A program made the position numbers and the translations under genes. Shown piece by piece: positions 1 through 9,694 of a stretch of DNA of 64,000 nt (position 1 is the stretch's first letter; each line of letters begins with the position of its first letter). The notes under the pieces are model-generated. The model was not told the DNA's origin and made no database searches. It was given only the letters and a program-made list of their open reading frames with translations. This DNA is from Corallococcus soli. Its GTDB lineage: Bacteria; Myxococcota; Myxococcia; Myxococcales; Myxococcaceae. The stretch is from assembly GCF_014930455.1 (NCBI RefSeq), contig NZ_JAAIYO010000002.1:124001-188000 (forward strand). Direction: 5' to 3'.

Positions 1-908
1 ATGGCACCGACGGGTTGGAGGCGTGCCTGGAGGACGCCTGGGGTTCGGACGTGGTGGTGAAGGCCAGCGGCGTGGGCACGTTCGACGCGTTCCTGGAGGC
101 GCGCGTGCTGGAGCTGCGCCGCTCCGGCACGCAGGTGGTGTTCTGGGACGTGGACGCCCCCGCCACGCTGGAGCGCGTGGCGAAGGACGCGCACGACCTC
201 TTCCGCCCGCTCATCCCCCGCTACGACCACATCCTCACGTATGGCGGCGGCGCGCCGGTGGTGAACGCGTACCGGGAGCTGGGGGCCCGGCGCTGCGTGC
301 CCATCTACAACGCGTTGGATCCGGACACGCACCACCCGGTGCCCCCGGAGGCGCGCTTCGCCGGGGACCTGTGCTTCCTGGGCAACCGGCTGCCGGACCG
401 GGAAGCGCGCGTGGAGGACTTCTTCCTCAAGGCCGCGGCGCTGCTGCCCCAGGCGCGCATGCTGCTGGGAGGCAGCGGCTGGGAGCAGCGCGTGCTGCCC
501 GGCAACGTGCGGCGCCTGGGCCACGTCTACACGCAGGACCACAACGCGCTGAACTGTTCGGCGCGGGCGGTGCTCAACATCCACCGCGACAGCATGGCGC
601 GCTTCGGCTTCTCGCCCGCGACGCGCGTGTTCGAAGCGGCCGGCGCGGGCGCGTGCCTCATCACCGACGCGTTCGAGGGCGTGGAGCAGTTCCTGGAGCC
701 CGGGCGCGAGGTGCTGGTGGCCCGCTCCGGCGAGGAGGTGGCCGAGCACGTCCAGCGCCTCACCGACACGGAGGCCCGGCGCCTGGGGCAGGCGGCGCTG
801 CGGCGCGTGCTGGCGGAGCACACGTACGCGCACCGCGCGGTGCAGGTGGAGGCGGAGCTGGGCTACCGCGCCGCTGGCGCCGAGGTGCTGGCGCCGGGGG
901 GGACGTGA
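1..908 (+). CDS. CgeB-like glycosyltransferase, 5' end cut by window edge
   Basis: The frame is open to the left edge (first whole codon at base 3), so the true start lies outside; a TTG at 15 is only an internal codon. The visible ~300 residues look like the glycosyltransferase family related to Bacillus CgeB: a Rossmann-like first half (VVFWDVDAP, TYGGGAPVV) and a C-terminal nucleotide-sugar half with FLGNRLPDRE, VLNIHR and the hallmark ATRVFEAAGAGACLITD followed by GVEQFLEPGREV. Such enzymes transfer a sugar from a nucleotide donor in the cytoplasm. The stop overlaps the next ATG by one base, so the two are translationally coupled, and UDP-glucose dehydrogenase follows. The acceptor is unknown. 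Confidence 0.85.
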   Translation, partial: GTDGLEACLEDAWGSDVVVKASGVGTFDAFLEARVLELRRSGTQVVFWDVDAPATLERVAKDAHDLFRPLIPRYDHILTYGGGAPVVNAYRELGARRCVPIYNALDPDTHHPVPPEARFAGDLCFLGNRLPDREARVEDFFLKAAALLPQARMLLGGSGWEQRVLPGNVRRLGHVYTQDHNALNCSARAVLNIHRDSMARFGFSPATRVFEAAGAGACLITDAFEGVEQFLEPGREVLVARSGEEVAEHVQRLTDTEARRLGQAALRRVLAEHTYAHRAVQVEAELGYRAAGAEVLAPGGT

Positions 909-1996
909 TGCAGCCCCAGCGCATGCACGTCGTCTTCCTGGGCCTGTCCATCACCTCCAGCTGGGGCAATGGACACGCCACCACCTACCGGGGGCTGGTG
1001 CGGGAGCTGGAGCGGCTGGGACACGACGTGCTCTTCCTGGAGCGGGACGTGCCCTGGTACGCCGCGCACCGGGACACCCGGGGCGCGCTCCCCGGGCGCA
1101 CGGAGCTGTACTCGAGCCTGGAGGACCTGAGGGCCCGCTTCACCTCCGAGGTCCAGCGGGCGGACCTGGTGGTGGTGGGCTCCTACGTGCCCCAGGGCGT
1201 GGAGGTGGGCGGGTGGGTGCAGCGCACGGCCCGGGGCGTCACGGCCTTCTACGACATCGACACGCCGGTGACGCTCGCGAAGCTGGGGCGCGGGGACTTC
1301 GAATACCTCTCGCCCGCGCTGGTGCCGGGCTACCGGCTCTATCTATCCTTCACGGGCGGGCCCACGCTCCAGCGCATCGAACGGGAGCTGGGGTCCCCCG
1401 CGGCCCGCCCGCTCTACTGCAGCTGCGATCCAGAGCTGTACGCGCCCCGGGACGGCGACGTGCGCTGGGACCTGGGCTACCTGGGCACGTACAGCGACGA
1501 CCGGCAGCCGGTGCTGGAGCGGCTGATGCTGGACGCGGCGGAGGCCTGGCCGGAGGGCCGCTTCGTGGTGGCCGGGCCGCGGTATCCGGAAGGGGTGTCC
1601 TGGCCGCCCAACGTGGAGCGGATGCAGCACCTGGCCCCGCCGGAGCACGCGGCCTTCTACACCGCCCAGCGCTTCACGCTGAACGTCACCCGGGCGGACA
1701 TGGTGCGCGCCGGATACTCCCCCAGCGTGCGGCTGTTCGAGGCGGCCGCGTGTGGCGTGCCCATCATCAGTGACGACTGGGAGGGGCTCGGGACGTTCTT
1801 CACGCCGGGCCGGGAGCTGTTCGTCTCCCACGGGGCGGAGCAGACGCTGCGCTACCTGCGGGAGCTGTCGGAGGCGGAGCGCCAGGAGGTGGGGCGGCGG
1901 GCGCGCGAGCGGGTCCTTGGCGGACACACCGCGGCCCACCGCGCGCGGACGCTGGAGGGGTACGCGCGCGAGGTCGCTTCCGGTCGCGCGCCGTGA
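908..1996 (+). CDS. CgeB-like glycosyltransferase (DUF3880/GT1 type)
   Basis: This 362-residue protein starts at the ATG overlapping the previous stop (ATGA junction). It is a full-length paralogue of the upstream enzyme: it opens with a Rossmann strand (HVVFLGLSITSSWGNGHATT), has a mid-protein DIDTPVTL that matches DVDAPATL upstream, and carries the C-terminal SPSVRLFEAAACGVPIISDDW and FFTPGRELFV donor-site region. The GNGHATTYRGL start is typical of enzymes where a glycine-rich loop meets the nucleotide sugar. Two adjacent CgeB-type enzymes plus a UDP-glucuronate-forming enzyme suggest synthesis of a surface or spore glycan. That pathway role is inferred from neighbourhood only. Confidence 0.87.
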   Translation: MQPQRMHVVFLGLSITSSWGNGHATTYRGLVRELERLGHDVLFLERDVPWYAAHRDTRGALPGRTELYSSLEDLRARFTSEVQRADLVVVGSYVPQGVEVGGWVQRTARGVTAFYDIDTPVTLAKLGRGDFEYLSPALVPGYRLYLSFTGGPTLQRIERELGSPAARPLYCSCDPELYAPRDGDVRWDLGYLGTYSDDRQPVLERLMLDAAEAWPEGRFVVAGPRYPEGVSWPPNVERMQHLAPPEHAAFYTAQRFTLNVTRADMVRAGYSPSVRLFEAAACGVPIISDDWEGLGTFFTPGRELFVSHGAEQTLRYLRELSEAERQEVGRRARERVLGGHTAAHRARTLEGYAREVASGRAP

Positions 1997-2054
1997 TGCG
2001 AAGCAGGCGCGTCCCGTGTGGGCCCCGGGGCGCGGAGGTGAAAGGAGGAGGGCC

Positions 2055-3353
2055 ATGAGGATCGCCGTCATTGGCACGGGCTACGTAGGGTTGGTGGCGG
2101 GAGCGTGCTTCGCGGGGGCCGGGCAGGACGTCACCTGCGTGGACATGGAGCCGGGCAGGGTGGCCGCGCTGCGGCGCGGGGAGATGCCGCTGTATGAGCC
2201 GGGGCTGGAGGCGCTGGTGCGGCGCAACCACGAGGCCGGACGGCTGCGCTTCACCACCGACCTGCCGGCGGCCGTCGCGGCCTCGCAGGTGGTCTTCATC
2301 GCGGTGGGCACGCCCATGGGGGCGTCAGGAGGCGCGGATCTCCAGTACGTCCTCACCGCCGCCGGACAGATTGGCCGCGCGCTGCGGCACTACACCGTCG
2401 TGGTGGACAAGAGCACCGTGCCGGTGGGCACCGCCGACCGGGTGCACGCCGTCATCGCCCAGCACACGGAGCACGCCTTCGACGTCGTCTCCAACCCGGA
2501 GTTCCTCAAGGAGGGCGCGGCGCTGGACGACTTCCTGCGGCCGGACCGGGTCATCGTCGGCACGCGCTCCGAGCGCGCCCGTCAGCTCATGCGGGAGCTG
2601 TACGCCCCCTTCGTGGGAGATGGGCGCGCGCTGCTCTTCATGGATCCGCGCTCGGCGGAGCTGACGAAGTACGCGGCCAACGCGATGCTCGCCACGCGCA
2701 TCTCCTTCATGAACGACGTGGCCACGCTCTGCGAGCGGGTGGATGCGGACGTGGAGCAGGTCCGCCAGGGCATGGGCCTGGATCCCCGCATCGGCTCCGG
2801 CTTCCTCCAACCCGGGATCGGCTACGGCGGCAGCTGCTTCCCCAAGGACGTGCGCGCGCTGATGGCCACCGCCCACGACGTGGGCCTGGAGCTGGACCTG
2901 CTCAAGGCGGTGGAGGCCACCAACGCCCGCCAGAAGCGCAGCCTGCTCACCAAGGCGCTCCGGCACTACGGCGATTTGTCCCAGCGCACCTTCGCGGTGT
3001 GGGGCCTGTCCTTCAAGCCCAGGACGGACGACATGCGCGAGGCCCCGTCCGTGGAGATCATCGAGGGGCTGCTGACGCGCGGTGCCCGGGTCCAGTGTCA
3101 TGATCCGGTGGCCCGGGACGCCGCCCGGCGCTGCTTCGCCGACCGCGTCTCGTACGCCTCCACCTGCTACGACGCGGCGGAGGGCGCCGACGGGCTGTTC
3201 CTCGCCACGGAGTGGAGCGACTTCCGCCACCCGGACCTGCGCCGGCTCTGGCGGCTGATGCGGCAGCCGGTCATCTTCGACGGCCGCAACGCGCTCGACC
3301 CGGAGGAAGCGCGAGCCGCGGGCTTCACCTACTTCGGCATCGGTCGCGGCTGA
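2055..3353 (+). CDS. ugd: UDP-glucose 6-dehydrogenase
   Basis: This 432-residue enzyme oxidises UDP-glucose to UDP-glucuronate with two NAD+ per turnover, supplying uronic acid precursors for polysaccharide. The start is fixed by a strong ribosome site (AAAGGAGG at 2041-2048) seven bases before ATG. It has the N-terminal NAD fold (MRIAVIGTGYVGLV), the VGTP motif, the central EFLKEG and KYAANA helices, and the catalytic cysteine in GGSCFPKD near residue 263. The C-terminal UDP-binding domain has WGLSFKPRTDDMREAPS. Length and motif order match the family. It lies 58 bases after the glycosyltransferase pair and is probably in the same operon. Confidence 0.96.
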   Translation: MRIAVIGTGYVGLVAGACFAGAGQDVTCVDMEPGRVAALRRGEMPLYEPGLEALVRRNHEAGRLRFTTDLPAAVAASQVVFIAVGTPMGASGGADLQYVLTAAGQIGRALRHYTVVVDKSTVPVGTADRVHAVIAQHTEHAFDVVSNPEFLKEGAALDDFLRPDRVIVGTRSERARQLMRELYAPFVGDGRALLFMDPRSAELTKYAANAMLATRISFMNDVATLCERVDADVEQVRQGMGLDPRIGSGFLQPGIGYGGSCFPKDVRALMATAHDVGLELDLLKAVEATNARQKRSLLTKALRHYGDLSQRTFAVWGLSFKPRTDDMREAPSVEIIEGLLTRGARVQCHDPVARDAARRCFADRVSYASTCYDAAEGADGLFLATEWSDFRHPDLRRLWRLMRQPVIFDGRNALDPEEARAAGFTYFGIGRG

Positions 3354-3647
3354 AACCCGGCATGGCTCCTCCACCCTCATCCGGCCGCGATTGCGTCCGT
3401 GACGCCCGTGGGTCCCGGTGTGGCGTGAAGCGCACAGGAGGACTTTGCCTCACGGAATCCTGCTTGCGCGTACATGGAGGGTCCGACTACGCGCTGGGCC
3501 CGGGGGAACGCTTCCAGTCCCCATCCTGTCGCCGCTGGCGCGGCGCCCACACCTTCATCCCGGCTTCACGCTGTCGTGACCGGGATGCTCCACCTTGGGC
3601 AGACGCGCGTCCCCCGTGACGGCGGACTGCCGGTAACCGGAGACTCC
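3354..3647. other. Intergenic region without recognised gene
   Basis: About 290 bases lie between ugd and the reductase gene. The reading frames crossing it have no family resemblance and poor codon pattern. It probably holds the promoter of the downstream gene, but I see no convincing -35/-10 pair or terminator stem. Confidence 0.4.
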
Positions 3648-4910
3648 ATGGCCCGCGAGAAGAAGACCGAGTTCGACATCGTCCTGTGGGGCGCCACGGG
3701 CTTCACCGGCCGCCTGGTGGCGGAGTACCTGGCCCGCTCGCGGGACGGGCACGGCGCGAAGTGGGCGCTCGCCGGACGGGACGCGGGCCGCCTGGAGAAG
3801 GTCCGTGAGGAACTGGCCCGGGTGGACCCCGCGTGCGCGGACCTGCCGATCATCATCGCGGACGCGAAGGACGCCGCGTCGCTGGACGCGCTGGTGGCGC
3901 GCACGCGCGTCGTCATCTCCACGGTGGGGCCCTACAACCGCTACGGCAGCGAGCTGGTGGCCGCGTGCGTCCGCGCGGGCACGGACTACTGCGACCTGAC
4001 GGGCGAAGTGCACTGGATGCGCAAGATGATTGACGCGCACGACGCGCAGGCCCGGGAGACGGGGGCGCGCATCGTCCATACGTGCGGCTTCGACTCCATC
4101 CCCTCCGACCTGGGCGTGCTGATGGTCCAGGACTACATGCGCGAGCGGCACGGCGGCCACTGCGACCAGGTGCGCTTCCACCTGACGCACATGCGCGGCG
4201 GCTTCAGCGGCGGCACCATCGCCAGCATGATGGACACGCTCGACGCGGTGAAGGCGGACCCGGCGCTGCGCCGCGTGGTGTCGGGCGCGCACGCGTTGGA
4301 TCCCGAGCCGGGCCGGGGCACGAAGGAGGAGCGCGACCAGATGACGGTGCGCAAGAGCCCGGAGAGCGGCGGCTGGACGGCGCCGTTCGTGATGGCCGCC
4401 GTCAACACGCGCGTCGTGCGGCGCTCCAACGCGCTGCTGGGCTATCCCTGGGGCCGCGACTTCTTCTACGCGGAGGTCACCGACTTCGGCCCCGGCCCCA
4501 AGGGGCTCGCGCTGGCGGCGTCCATCACCGCGGGGTTGGGCGGGTTCATGGCCGTCTCGAACGTGGGCGCGGTGCGCGAGCTGCTGGAGAAGCACGTGCT
4601 GCCCGCGCCCGGGCAGGGGCCGTCCGCGAAGATTCGTGAGAGCGGTCGCTTCGAGGTGCGGATGCTGGGCGAGGGACTGTCGCCCAAGAGCGGCCAGCGC
4701 GTGAAGGTGGAGGGCAAGGTGGCGGCGAAGGGGGACCCGGGCTACGCGGCGACGGCGCGCATGCTCGCGGAGTCCGCCCTGTGCCTCGCGTTCGACGCGC
4801 TCCCCAAGCGGGCCGGCATCCTCACCCCCGCGTCCGCCATGGGCATGACGCTGGTGGAGCGCCTGCGCAAGGCGGGGATGACCTTCGAGGTCCACGACCG
4901 CGCGGCTTAG
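3648..4910 (+). CDS. Saccharopine dehydrogenase-like NAD(P) oxidoreductase
   Basis: This 420-residue protein begins at ATG 3648; the open frame extends further upstream but without coding character. The N-terminus DIVLWGATGFTGRLVAEYLA is the GxxGxxG dinucleotide-binding turn of the saccharopine dehydrogenase/trans-acting enoyl reductase family, followed by WALAGRDAGRL, STVGPYNRYG and TDYCDLTGE, all characteristic. HTCGFDSIPSDLG starts the second domain. Mycobacterial relatives work as trans-acting enoyl reductases in lipid assembly, but most bacterial members are uncharacterised, so the substrate is not assigned. It converges tail to tail, with no gap, on the methionine sulfoxide reductase gene. 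Confidence 0.88.
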   Translation: MAREKKTEFDIVLWGATGFTGRLVAEYLARSRDGHGAKWALAGRDAGRLEKVREELARVDPACADLPIIIADAKDAASLDALVARTRVVISTVGPYNRYGSELVAACVRAGTDYCDLTGEVHWMRKMIDAHDAQARETGARIVHTCGFDSIPSDLGVLMVQDYMRERHGGHCDQVRFHLTHMRGGFSGGTIASMMDTLDAVKADPALRRVVSGAHALDPEPGRGTKEERDQMTVRKSPESGGWTAPFVMAAVNTRVVRRSNALLGYPWGRDFFYAEVTDFGPGPKGLALAASITAGLGGFMAVSNVGAVRELLEKHVLPAPGQGPSAKIRESGRFEVRMLGEGLSPKSGQRVKVEGKVAAKGDPGYAATARMLAESALCLAFDALPKRAGILTPASAMGMTLVERLRKAGMTFEVHDRAA

Positions 4911-6104
4911 TCAGTCGCGCAGGTAGTGGCAGGTGTAGCCGCCCGGATTCTTCACCAGGTAGTCCTGATGGTAGCCCTCGGCGGGGGTCCACTCGCCCGC
5001 GGGGGCAATCTGGGTGACGACGGGGCGGGGCCACTTGCCCGACGCGTTGACGCGGGCCTTCACCGTCTCCGCCGTCTTCCTCTGCGCGTCCGACAGGTAG
5101 AAGAGGGCGGAGCGGTACTGCGTGCCCACGTCGTTGCCCTGGCGGTTGAGCGTCGTCGGGTCGTGCATGCGGAAGAACCACTTCTCCAGCAGCCCCTCGT
5201 ACGTCAGCAGCCTCGGGTTGAAGACGACGCGCACCGCCTCCGCGTGGCCCGTCGTCCCCAGGTGCACGTCCTCGTAGGTGGGCTGCTGGGACGTCTTCGC
5301 GCCGCCCGTGTAGCCGACCTCCGTCTGGATGACGCCGGGGATCTTCCGCAGCAGGTCCTCCATGCCCCAGAAGCAACCACCGGCGAGGTACGCGGTCTCC
5401 GTGGTGGCCTCCGTCGGGGTCGCGGCCTTCGCCAGCACCACGGCGCCGGTGGCGGCGGGCGTCGCGGCGCCCTGGGATTCGCCCGGGGCCTTCTGGCTGA
5501 AGGCCGGCAGCCACGCGCCGTAGCCCTTCGCGGCCAGCTCGTTCACGGGGATGAAGCGCAGCGACGCGGAGTTGATGCAGTAGCGCAGGCCGGCGGGCTC
5601 GGGGCCGTCCTCGAAGACGTGGCCCAGGTGGGAGTCACCGTCCCTGGAGCGGACCTCCACGCGCACCATGCCCAGGCTCGCGTCGCGCTTCTCCACGACG
5701 TGCTCCTTCGCCAGGGGGCGCGTGAAGCTGGGCCAGCCGGTGCCGGAGTCGAACTTGTCGCGCGAGGAGAAGAGGGGCTCTCCGCTGACCACGTCCACGT
5801 AGAGCCCCTCCTCGTGGTGGTTCCAGTAGGCGTTGCGGAAGGGCGGCTCGGTGCCTTCCTTCTGCGTCACCTGGTAGGCGGAGGGGGACAGGGTGCGCCG
5901 CAGCTCCTCGTCGGACGGCTTCGTGTAGGCGCGGCCGTCCTTCACCTGCGCGACCTCGGTGGCCTTCGTGCCCGGCGCGGCGCCGCGCGCCTCGGTGCAC
6001 GCGCTCAGCGCCGCGAACAGGACCAGCGCGACGGGCCACAGCCGGCGCGCCACCGTCGGCGTGGCACGACGGGCAGGGGGGGAGACGGTTGGGGCGGGCG
6101 ACAT
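4911..6104 (-). CDS. msrBA: Secreted MsrB-MsrA fusion, methionine sulfoxide reductase
   Basis: This 397-residue bifunctional repair enzyme reduces both methionine sulfoxide stereoisomers. I chose ATG 6104 because it gives a signal peptide with a lipobox-like end ([12 protein letters not shown] near residue 36), implying action in the envelope. The MsrB domain comes first (about 60-195): [21 protein letters not shown] and the catalytic [11 protein letters not shown]. The two CxxC zinc pairs found in many MsrB proteins are absent. An Ala/Thr/Pro linker leads to MsrA (about 230-395) with catalytic GGCFWGME and YHQDYL. The domain order is MsrB-MsrA, the reverse of some pathogens. There is no thioredoxin-like N-terminal domain. 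Confidence 0.93.
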   Translation of the reverse strand: MSPAPTVSPPARRATPTVARRLWPVALVLFAALSACTEARGAAPGTKATEVAQVKDGRAYTKPSDEELRRTLSPSAYQVTQKEGTEPPFRNAYWNHHEEGLYVDVVSGEPLFSSRDKFDSGTGWPSFTRPLAKEHVVEKRDASLGMVRVEVRSRDGDSHLGHVFEDGPEPAGLRYCINSASLRFIPVNELAAKGYGAWLPAFSQKAPGESQGAATPAATGAVVLAKAATPTEATTETAYLAGGCFWGMEDLLRKIPGVIQTEVGYTGGAKTSQQPTYEDVHLGTTGHAEAVRVVFNPRLLTYEGLLEKWFFRMHDPTTLNRQGNDVGTQYRSALFYLSDAQRKTAETVKARVNASGKWPRPVVTQIAPAGEWTPAEGYHQDYLVKNPGGYTCHYLRD

Positions 6105-6300
6105 GGACTCGGGCCTCCAGCACACGCCCGGGGTGGGCGCTCCTCCCTGGTACGCGGGACCCCCGGGTGTGGTTTCAGGGATTGTTGAGTCCTGGGGACA
6201 CCGGGCCGCCAGACGGGCCATTCCAGCCCCTCGCGCAGGCCCGGGCAGTGGCCCGGAAGGCAGGCCGGCGCTACCTTTCCCCTGACGGGGAGGCAAGCCA

Positions 6301-6636
6301 ATGGGCGAGGGACGTGGACCAAGGGGCCCAATCGGGCGGGTGACGGGCATCTCGCGGGCCGAGGGCGCCAGCGTCGTGTTCGGCATCCGTGCCCTCCACC
6401 GGGTGGAGGGCACCGCGGCCATCTCCTCCAACACCGCCACGCGGCGCTCGTTCGCGGAGGTGCTGGAGCGCCATGCGCAGGGGCTGAACTGGTCGGAGCC
6501 CCTGCCGCTGCCCGTGACGCCCCGGGCCCTGCCGCCTCCCGTGCGAGGCCACGAGGACGCGGAGCTGATGCGCGCGGAGCCGGCGCCGGACACCTTCGCC
6601 GGCCTGCTGTGGTTGAAGCTGAAGCGCTCCCGGTAG
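6301..6636 (+). CDS. Small hypothetical protein
   Basis: This 111-residue frame is not recognised as any family. It starts at ATG with a GGGGAGG ribosome site about seven bases upstream and has the strong third-position G/C bias expected of real genes here. It is polar, with a central helix ([13 protein letters not shown]), a proline-rich stretch (residues 60-80) and a C-terminal basic end. No signal peptide or membrane segment is visible. It is divergent from msrBA and converges on the oxygenase gene. Competing frames on the other strand have a worse codon pattern. Confidence 0.65.
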   Translation: MGEGRGPRGPIGRVTGISRAEGASVVFGIRALHRVEGTAAISSNTATRRSFAEVLERHAQGLNWSEPLPLPVTPRALPPPVRGHEDAELMRAEPAPDTFAGLLWLKLKRSR

Positions 6637-6706
6637 CGGGTCGCGACGGGGAAAGGTCGCCGGACCTGGACACGTCGCTCCGCCCGATGAGGCCCGGGGC
6701 TTCCCG

Positions 6707-7294
6707 TCAGGCGCCCACGCGGCGGTACATGAGGTCGGTGCGGAGCGCGTACTTGCGGCCCTCGGTGACCTCCGCGCCTTCGTGAAGCAGGTGGTAGTTG
6801 AAGAGCAGGGCGGTGCCCATGCTCGGCGTCACGGAGTGCCCGAGCGAGAAGAAGTTCGTCGCGCCGCCGTGCATGCCGTCATTCAGGTAGACCATGAAGG
6901 TGAGCAGGCTGCGCTCGTCGCGGTGGCGCACGAAGGCGCCGTCGTAGTGCGGAGCGAAGTACTGGCCCACGTCGTAGCGATAGCAGCGCAGTCGCTCGTT
7001 CGTCCCGCACGCCTCCCATTCGCGCTCCAGCCGGCGCGGGATGTGGGGGGCGATGCGCTCAAACAGCGTCGCCGCCAGCGCGACGTCGTCGAACATCGCC
7101 CGGGTGTTGTTGCGGATGTCGGGGCGCATCACGAAGCCCGACGACGTGGTGATGGGCGCCGCCGTCGGCCCCACGCCCTCGATGCGCTCAATCAGCGCGC
7201 GGCGCTCCTCGGCGCTGAGCAGCTTCTCGACGGTGACGAGGAGCGGGTTGCGCGTGTCGAGCTCCTCCTCGGGGTTCGGAAGGATGTTCAGCAT
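6707..7294 (-). CDS. 2OG-Fe(II) oxygenase, prolyl 4-hydroxylase type
   Basis: This 195-residue protein matches a stand-alone 2-oxoglutarate/Fe(II) dioxygenase of the prolyl 4-hydroxylase alpha-subunit family. The iron facial triad is visible: His and Asp in APHYDGAF, the distal His in [11 protein letters not shown], and the 2OG-binding Arg in [10 protein letters not shown]. The core [19 protein letters not shown] is the usual beta strand pair. There is no signal peptide, so it should be cytoplasmic. The substrate (a protein proline, free amino acid or a natural product) cannot be told from sequence. Confidence 0.88.
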   Translation of the reverse strand: MLNILPNPEEELDTRNPLLVTVEKLLSAEERRALIERIEGVGPTAAPITTSSGFVMRPDIRNNTRAMFDDVALAATLFERIAPHIPRRLEREWEACGTNERLRCYRYDVGQYFAPHYDGAFVRHRDERSLLTFMVYLNDGMHGGATNFFSLGHSVTPSMGTALLFNYHLLHEGAEVTEGRKYALRTDLMYRRVGA

Positions 7295-7416
7295 GGGGCT
7301 CTCCGAAGGCGCCAGGTGGCGGGTCGCGCCTGGAGCCCATGATGCCCGAAGCGTCCCGCCCTGGGGGGCTTGGCGCTCGTCGGTCTGTCCCGCTCCCTGG
7401 TCTCGCGGGCAAGGGC

Positions 7417-8616
7417 CTATTCAGCGCAGGGACGGGCCGTGCCGGGCCGCGGCGCCAGGGTGAGGTCCACCGCCACGGCCGGAGCGCCAGCGCCCAGCAG
7501 CGCGGAGACGTCACGGCCCCGTGCGTTCGGCGTCACGAGGTCCGGCTTCCCGTCGCCGTTGAGGTGCCCCACCGCGACCGCGTAGGGCCCGTCCCCCGTG
7601 GCGAAGCGTGTGCCCGCGCCGAAGGTGCCGTCGCCCCGGCCGGGCAGGACGGACACGGTGTCGTCGAAGAAGTTCGACGTGGCGAGGTCCAGGTCCCCGT
7701 CCCCGTCGAAGTCCCCGGTCGCGACGAAGTACGGCCCGCCCTCCACGGGGAAGTCCCTGTGGGGCAGGAACGAGCCGGTGCCCGTGCCACGCAGGACGGA
7801 CACGCTGCGGCCCAGGAAGTTCGACGTGACGAGGTCCGGTGCCCTGTCACCGTCCACGTCCGCCACCGCGACCGAATAGGGAGAGTTGCCCGTCCGGTGA
7901 TCCACCGGGGGCGCGAAGCTCCCATCGCCCCGGCCGAGCAGCACCGACACCGTGTCCACGAAGTTGGCGGTGACGAGGTCCGCCTTGCCGTCATGGTTGA
8001 GGTCGCCCACCGCCACCATGAAGGGGCTGGTGCCGGTGGCTGCATCCTTCCGGGGCCTGAACGTCCCGTCGCCCCGGTTCAGCAGTACCGACACGGAGTC
8101 CGTGCGCGCGTTGGACGCGACCACGTCCCACCGACCATCGCCGTTGAAGTCACCGGCGCCGACCGACGAGGGCTCCCCGCCCACCGCGACGTCGGTGCGG
8201 GGCAGGAACGTGCCGTCACCCCGGCCGAGCAGCACCGACACGGTGCCCACGAAGTTGCTGGTGACCGCGTCCAGGAGACCATCGCCGTTGAAGTCGCCCA
8301 CCGCGACGGCGTTGGGCTTCAGGCCCGTGGCCGTGTCCAACGGCGCCGCGAACGTCCCATCCCCCAGGCCCCGCAGCAGAGACACGTTGCCCTCGCGGTG
8401 GTTGGCCGTGAGGACGTCCATGCGGCCATCCGCGTCGAAGTCGCCCAGCGCCAGCGCACGCGCTCCCGTCCCGGTGGGCGACGCCAACGGCGGGTCGAGC
8501 AGCGGCAGCGACGGAGGCGGAGTCGCTTGAGGCACCGCGCGCGTCAGCCCCATTCCCAGCAGGCTTGTCACGCTGAAGAGCAGCACGCCCGCATGGGCCA
8601 TCCCGTGATGTCGCAT
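7417..8616 (-). CDS. Secreted FG-GAP/VCBS repeat protein
   Basis: This 399-residue exported protein starts with a signal peptide (hydrophobic core VLLFSVTSLLGMG). The rest is about seven beta-propeller blades of the FG-GAP/VCBS type, each with a calcium-binding-like DxDxDG loop (DFDADGRMD, DFNGDGLLD, DFNGDGRWD, DLNHDGKAD, DFDGDGDLD, HLNGDGKPD) and a SVLLGRGDGTF connector. It probably forms one integrin-like propeller on the surface or outside the cell. No enzymatic domain is attached. Myxobacteria carry many such proteins and their roles are mostly unknown. An AGAGGGGGAA ribosome site precedes the ATG. Confidence 0.9.
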   Translation of the reverse strand: MRHHGMAHAGVLLFSVTSLLGMGLTRAVPQATPPPSLPLLDPPLASPTGTGARALALGDFDADGRMDVLTANHREGNVSLLRGLGDGTFAAPLDTATGLKPNAVAVGDFNGDGLLDAVTSNFVGTVSVLLGRGDGTFLPRTDVAVGGEPSSVGAGDFNGDGRWDVVASNARTDSVSVLLNRGDGTFRPRKDAATGTSPFMVAVGDLNHDGKADLVTANFVDTVSVLLGRGDGSFAPPVDHRTGNSPYSVAVADVDGDRAPDLVTSNFLGRSVSVLRGTGTGSFLPHRDFPVEGGPYFVATGDFDGDGDLDLATSNFFDDTVSVLPGRGDGTFGAGTRFATGDGPYAVAVGHLNGDGKPDLVTPNARGRDVSALLGAGAPAVAVDLTLAPRPGTARPCAE

Positions 8617-8804
8617 GTGATTCCCCCTCTACAGGCCTCAACCAGCAAGGCCGTACGAACTGGGTTTCCCTGACATCCCCGCTCGTGGTTCAAGAGTTAT
8701 GACGGAAGTCCGTGGGGAACCATGCCCCTGGGGGGAGGGGTGGTGCCGTGCGGAGGACAGACGCAGGCCGGTCTGCACGCCCGAGGTAGGCTCCGCGGCC
8801 CGCC

Positions 8805-9659
8805 ATGTCCGCCTCGTCCGAGCTGTTGTCCCCGTTGTCGTCCGAGCCGGTGTCCGAACCCGCCGGGTCGTCCCGTCGCCATGCGCTGGTGGTCACGACG
8901 TCGGACCGGGTGGACGCGGCGCTCGCACAGCGTGCGCGGGGTGCAGCGGAGTCGGTGGGGGTGCCCTATGTGGAGCGTCACCACAAGCTGCCCTTGCGGA
9001 AGCTGCTCACCGACATGGCGGATGCGCTCATCGTCTTCGAGTCCTCCGCCGTGTCCCTGGTGGACGCGGAAGGCGCGCTGCGCTTCTCGCCGGGGCTCGC
9101 GCACCTGCGCGTGAAGCAGCTCGACGCGGGCGTGCCGGAGGACATGTTGCTGCGCATGGCCGGGCTGCGCGAAGGGGAGCGCGTGCTGGACTGCACGCTG
9201 GGCCTGGGCGCGGATGCGCAGGTGGCGGCGCGGCTGGTGGGGCCCACGGGGCACGTCATGGCGCTGGAGAAGAGTCCGGCGCTCTACCTGCTGGTCCACC
9301 ACGGGCTCGCGGGTTTGCCGCGCCATCCGGCCTCGTGCGCGGTGGAGGTGGTGCACGCGGACGCGGCGGAGCACCTGCGCACGTTGCCGGACGGCGCGTT
9401 CGACGTGGTGCTCTTCGACCCGATGTTCGAGCGCGAGCGCAAGTCCTCCGTCGCGTTCGAGGCGCTGCGCCGCCACGCGGACTACGCCCCGCTGACGCGT
9501 GCCACAGTGGAGGAGGCCCGGCGCGTGGCGCGCAGGGCGGTGGTCATCAAGGGCTCGCGCTACTCGCGGGACTTCAAGAAGCTGGGCATCACCCCGGAGC
9601 CCGCCCGCCCCAACGCCACCGTGCTGTGGGCGAAGGTGCCGGGCTCAGGGCTTCGGTGA
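8805..9659 (+). CDS. Class I SAM-dependent methyltransferase, RsmJ-like
   Basis: This 284-residue predicted cytoplasmic methyltransferase has an N-terminal segment of about 110 residues (ALVVTTSDRVDAALAQRA). A Rossmann methyltransferase fold follows with motif I LDCTLGLGADAQVA, an acidic strand end VMALEKSP, and motif IV VVLFDPMFERE. The DPMF motif and layout resemble RsmJ, which methylates guanine in 16S rRNA, but the similarity is general and the substrate is uncertain. It ends 35 bases before the lipoprotein toxin candidate and need not be functionally tied to it. Confidence 0.82.
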   Translation: MSASSELLSPLSSEPVSEPAGSSRRHALVVTTSDRVDAALAQRARGAAESVGVPYVERHHKLPLRKLLTDMADALIVFESSAVSLVDAEGALRFSPGLAHLRVKQLDAGVPEDMLLRMAGLREGERVLDCTLGLGADAQVAARLVGPTGHVMALEKSPALYLLVHHGLAGLPRHPASCAVEVVHADAAEHLRTLPDGAFDVVLFDPMFERERKSSVAFEALRRHADYAPLTRATVEEARRVARRAVVIKGSRYSRDFKKLGITPEPARPNATVLWAKVPGSGLR

Positions 9660-9694
9660 TGAACCACGACGCCCTGGCTTGAAAGGACGCGACC

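Noticed and set aside
23-1996. One long 657-codon frame spanning both glycosyltransferases
   Set aside because: Only its second half (from 908) reads as a glycosyltransferase; the first half is the out-of-frame shadow of the upstream gene.
8617-8804. Gene in the gap between the FG-GAP protein and the methyltransferase
   Set aside because: The small frames here have no ribosome site or coding bias; it is a divergent promoter region.
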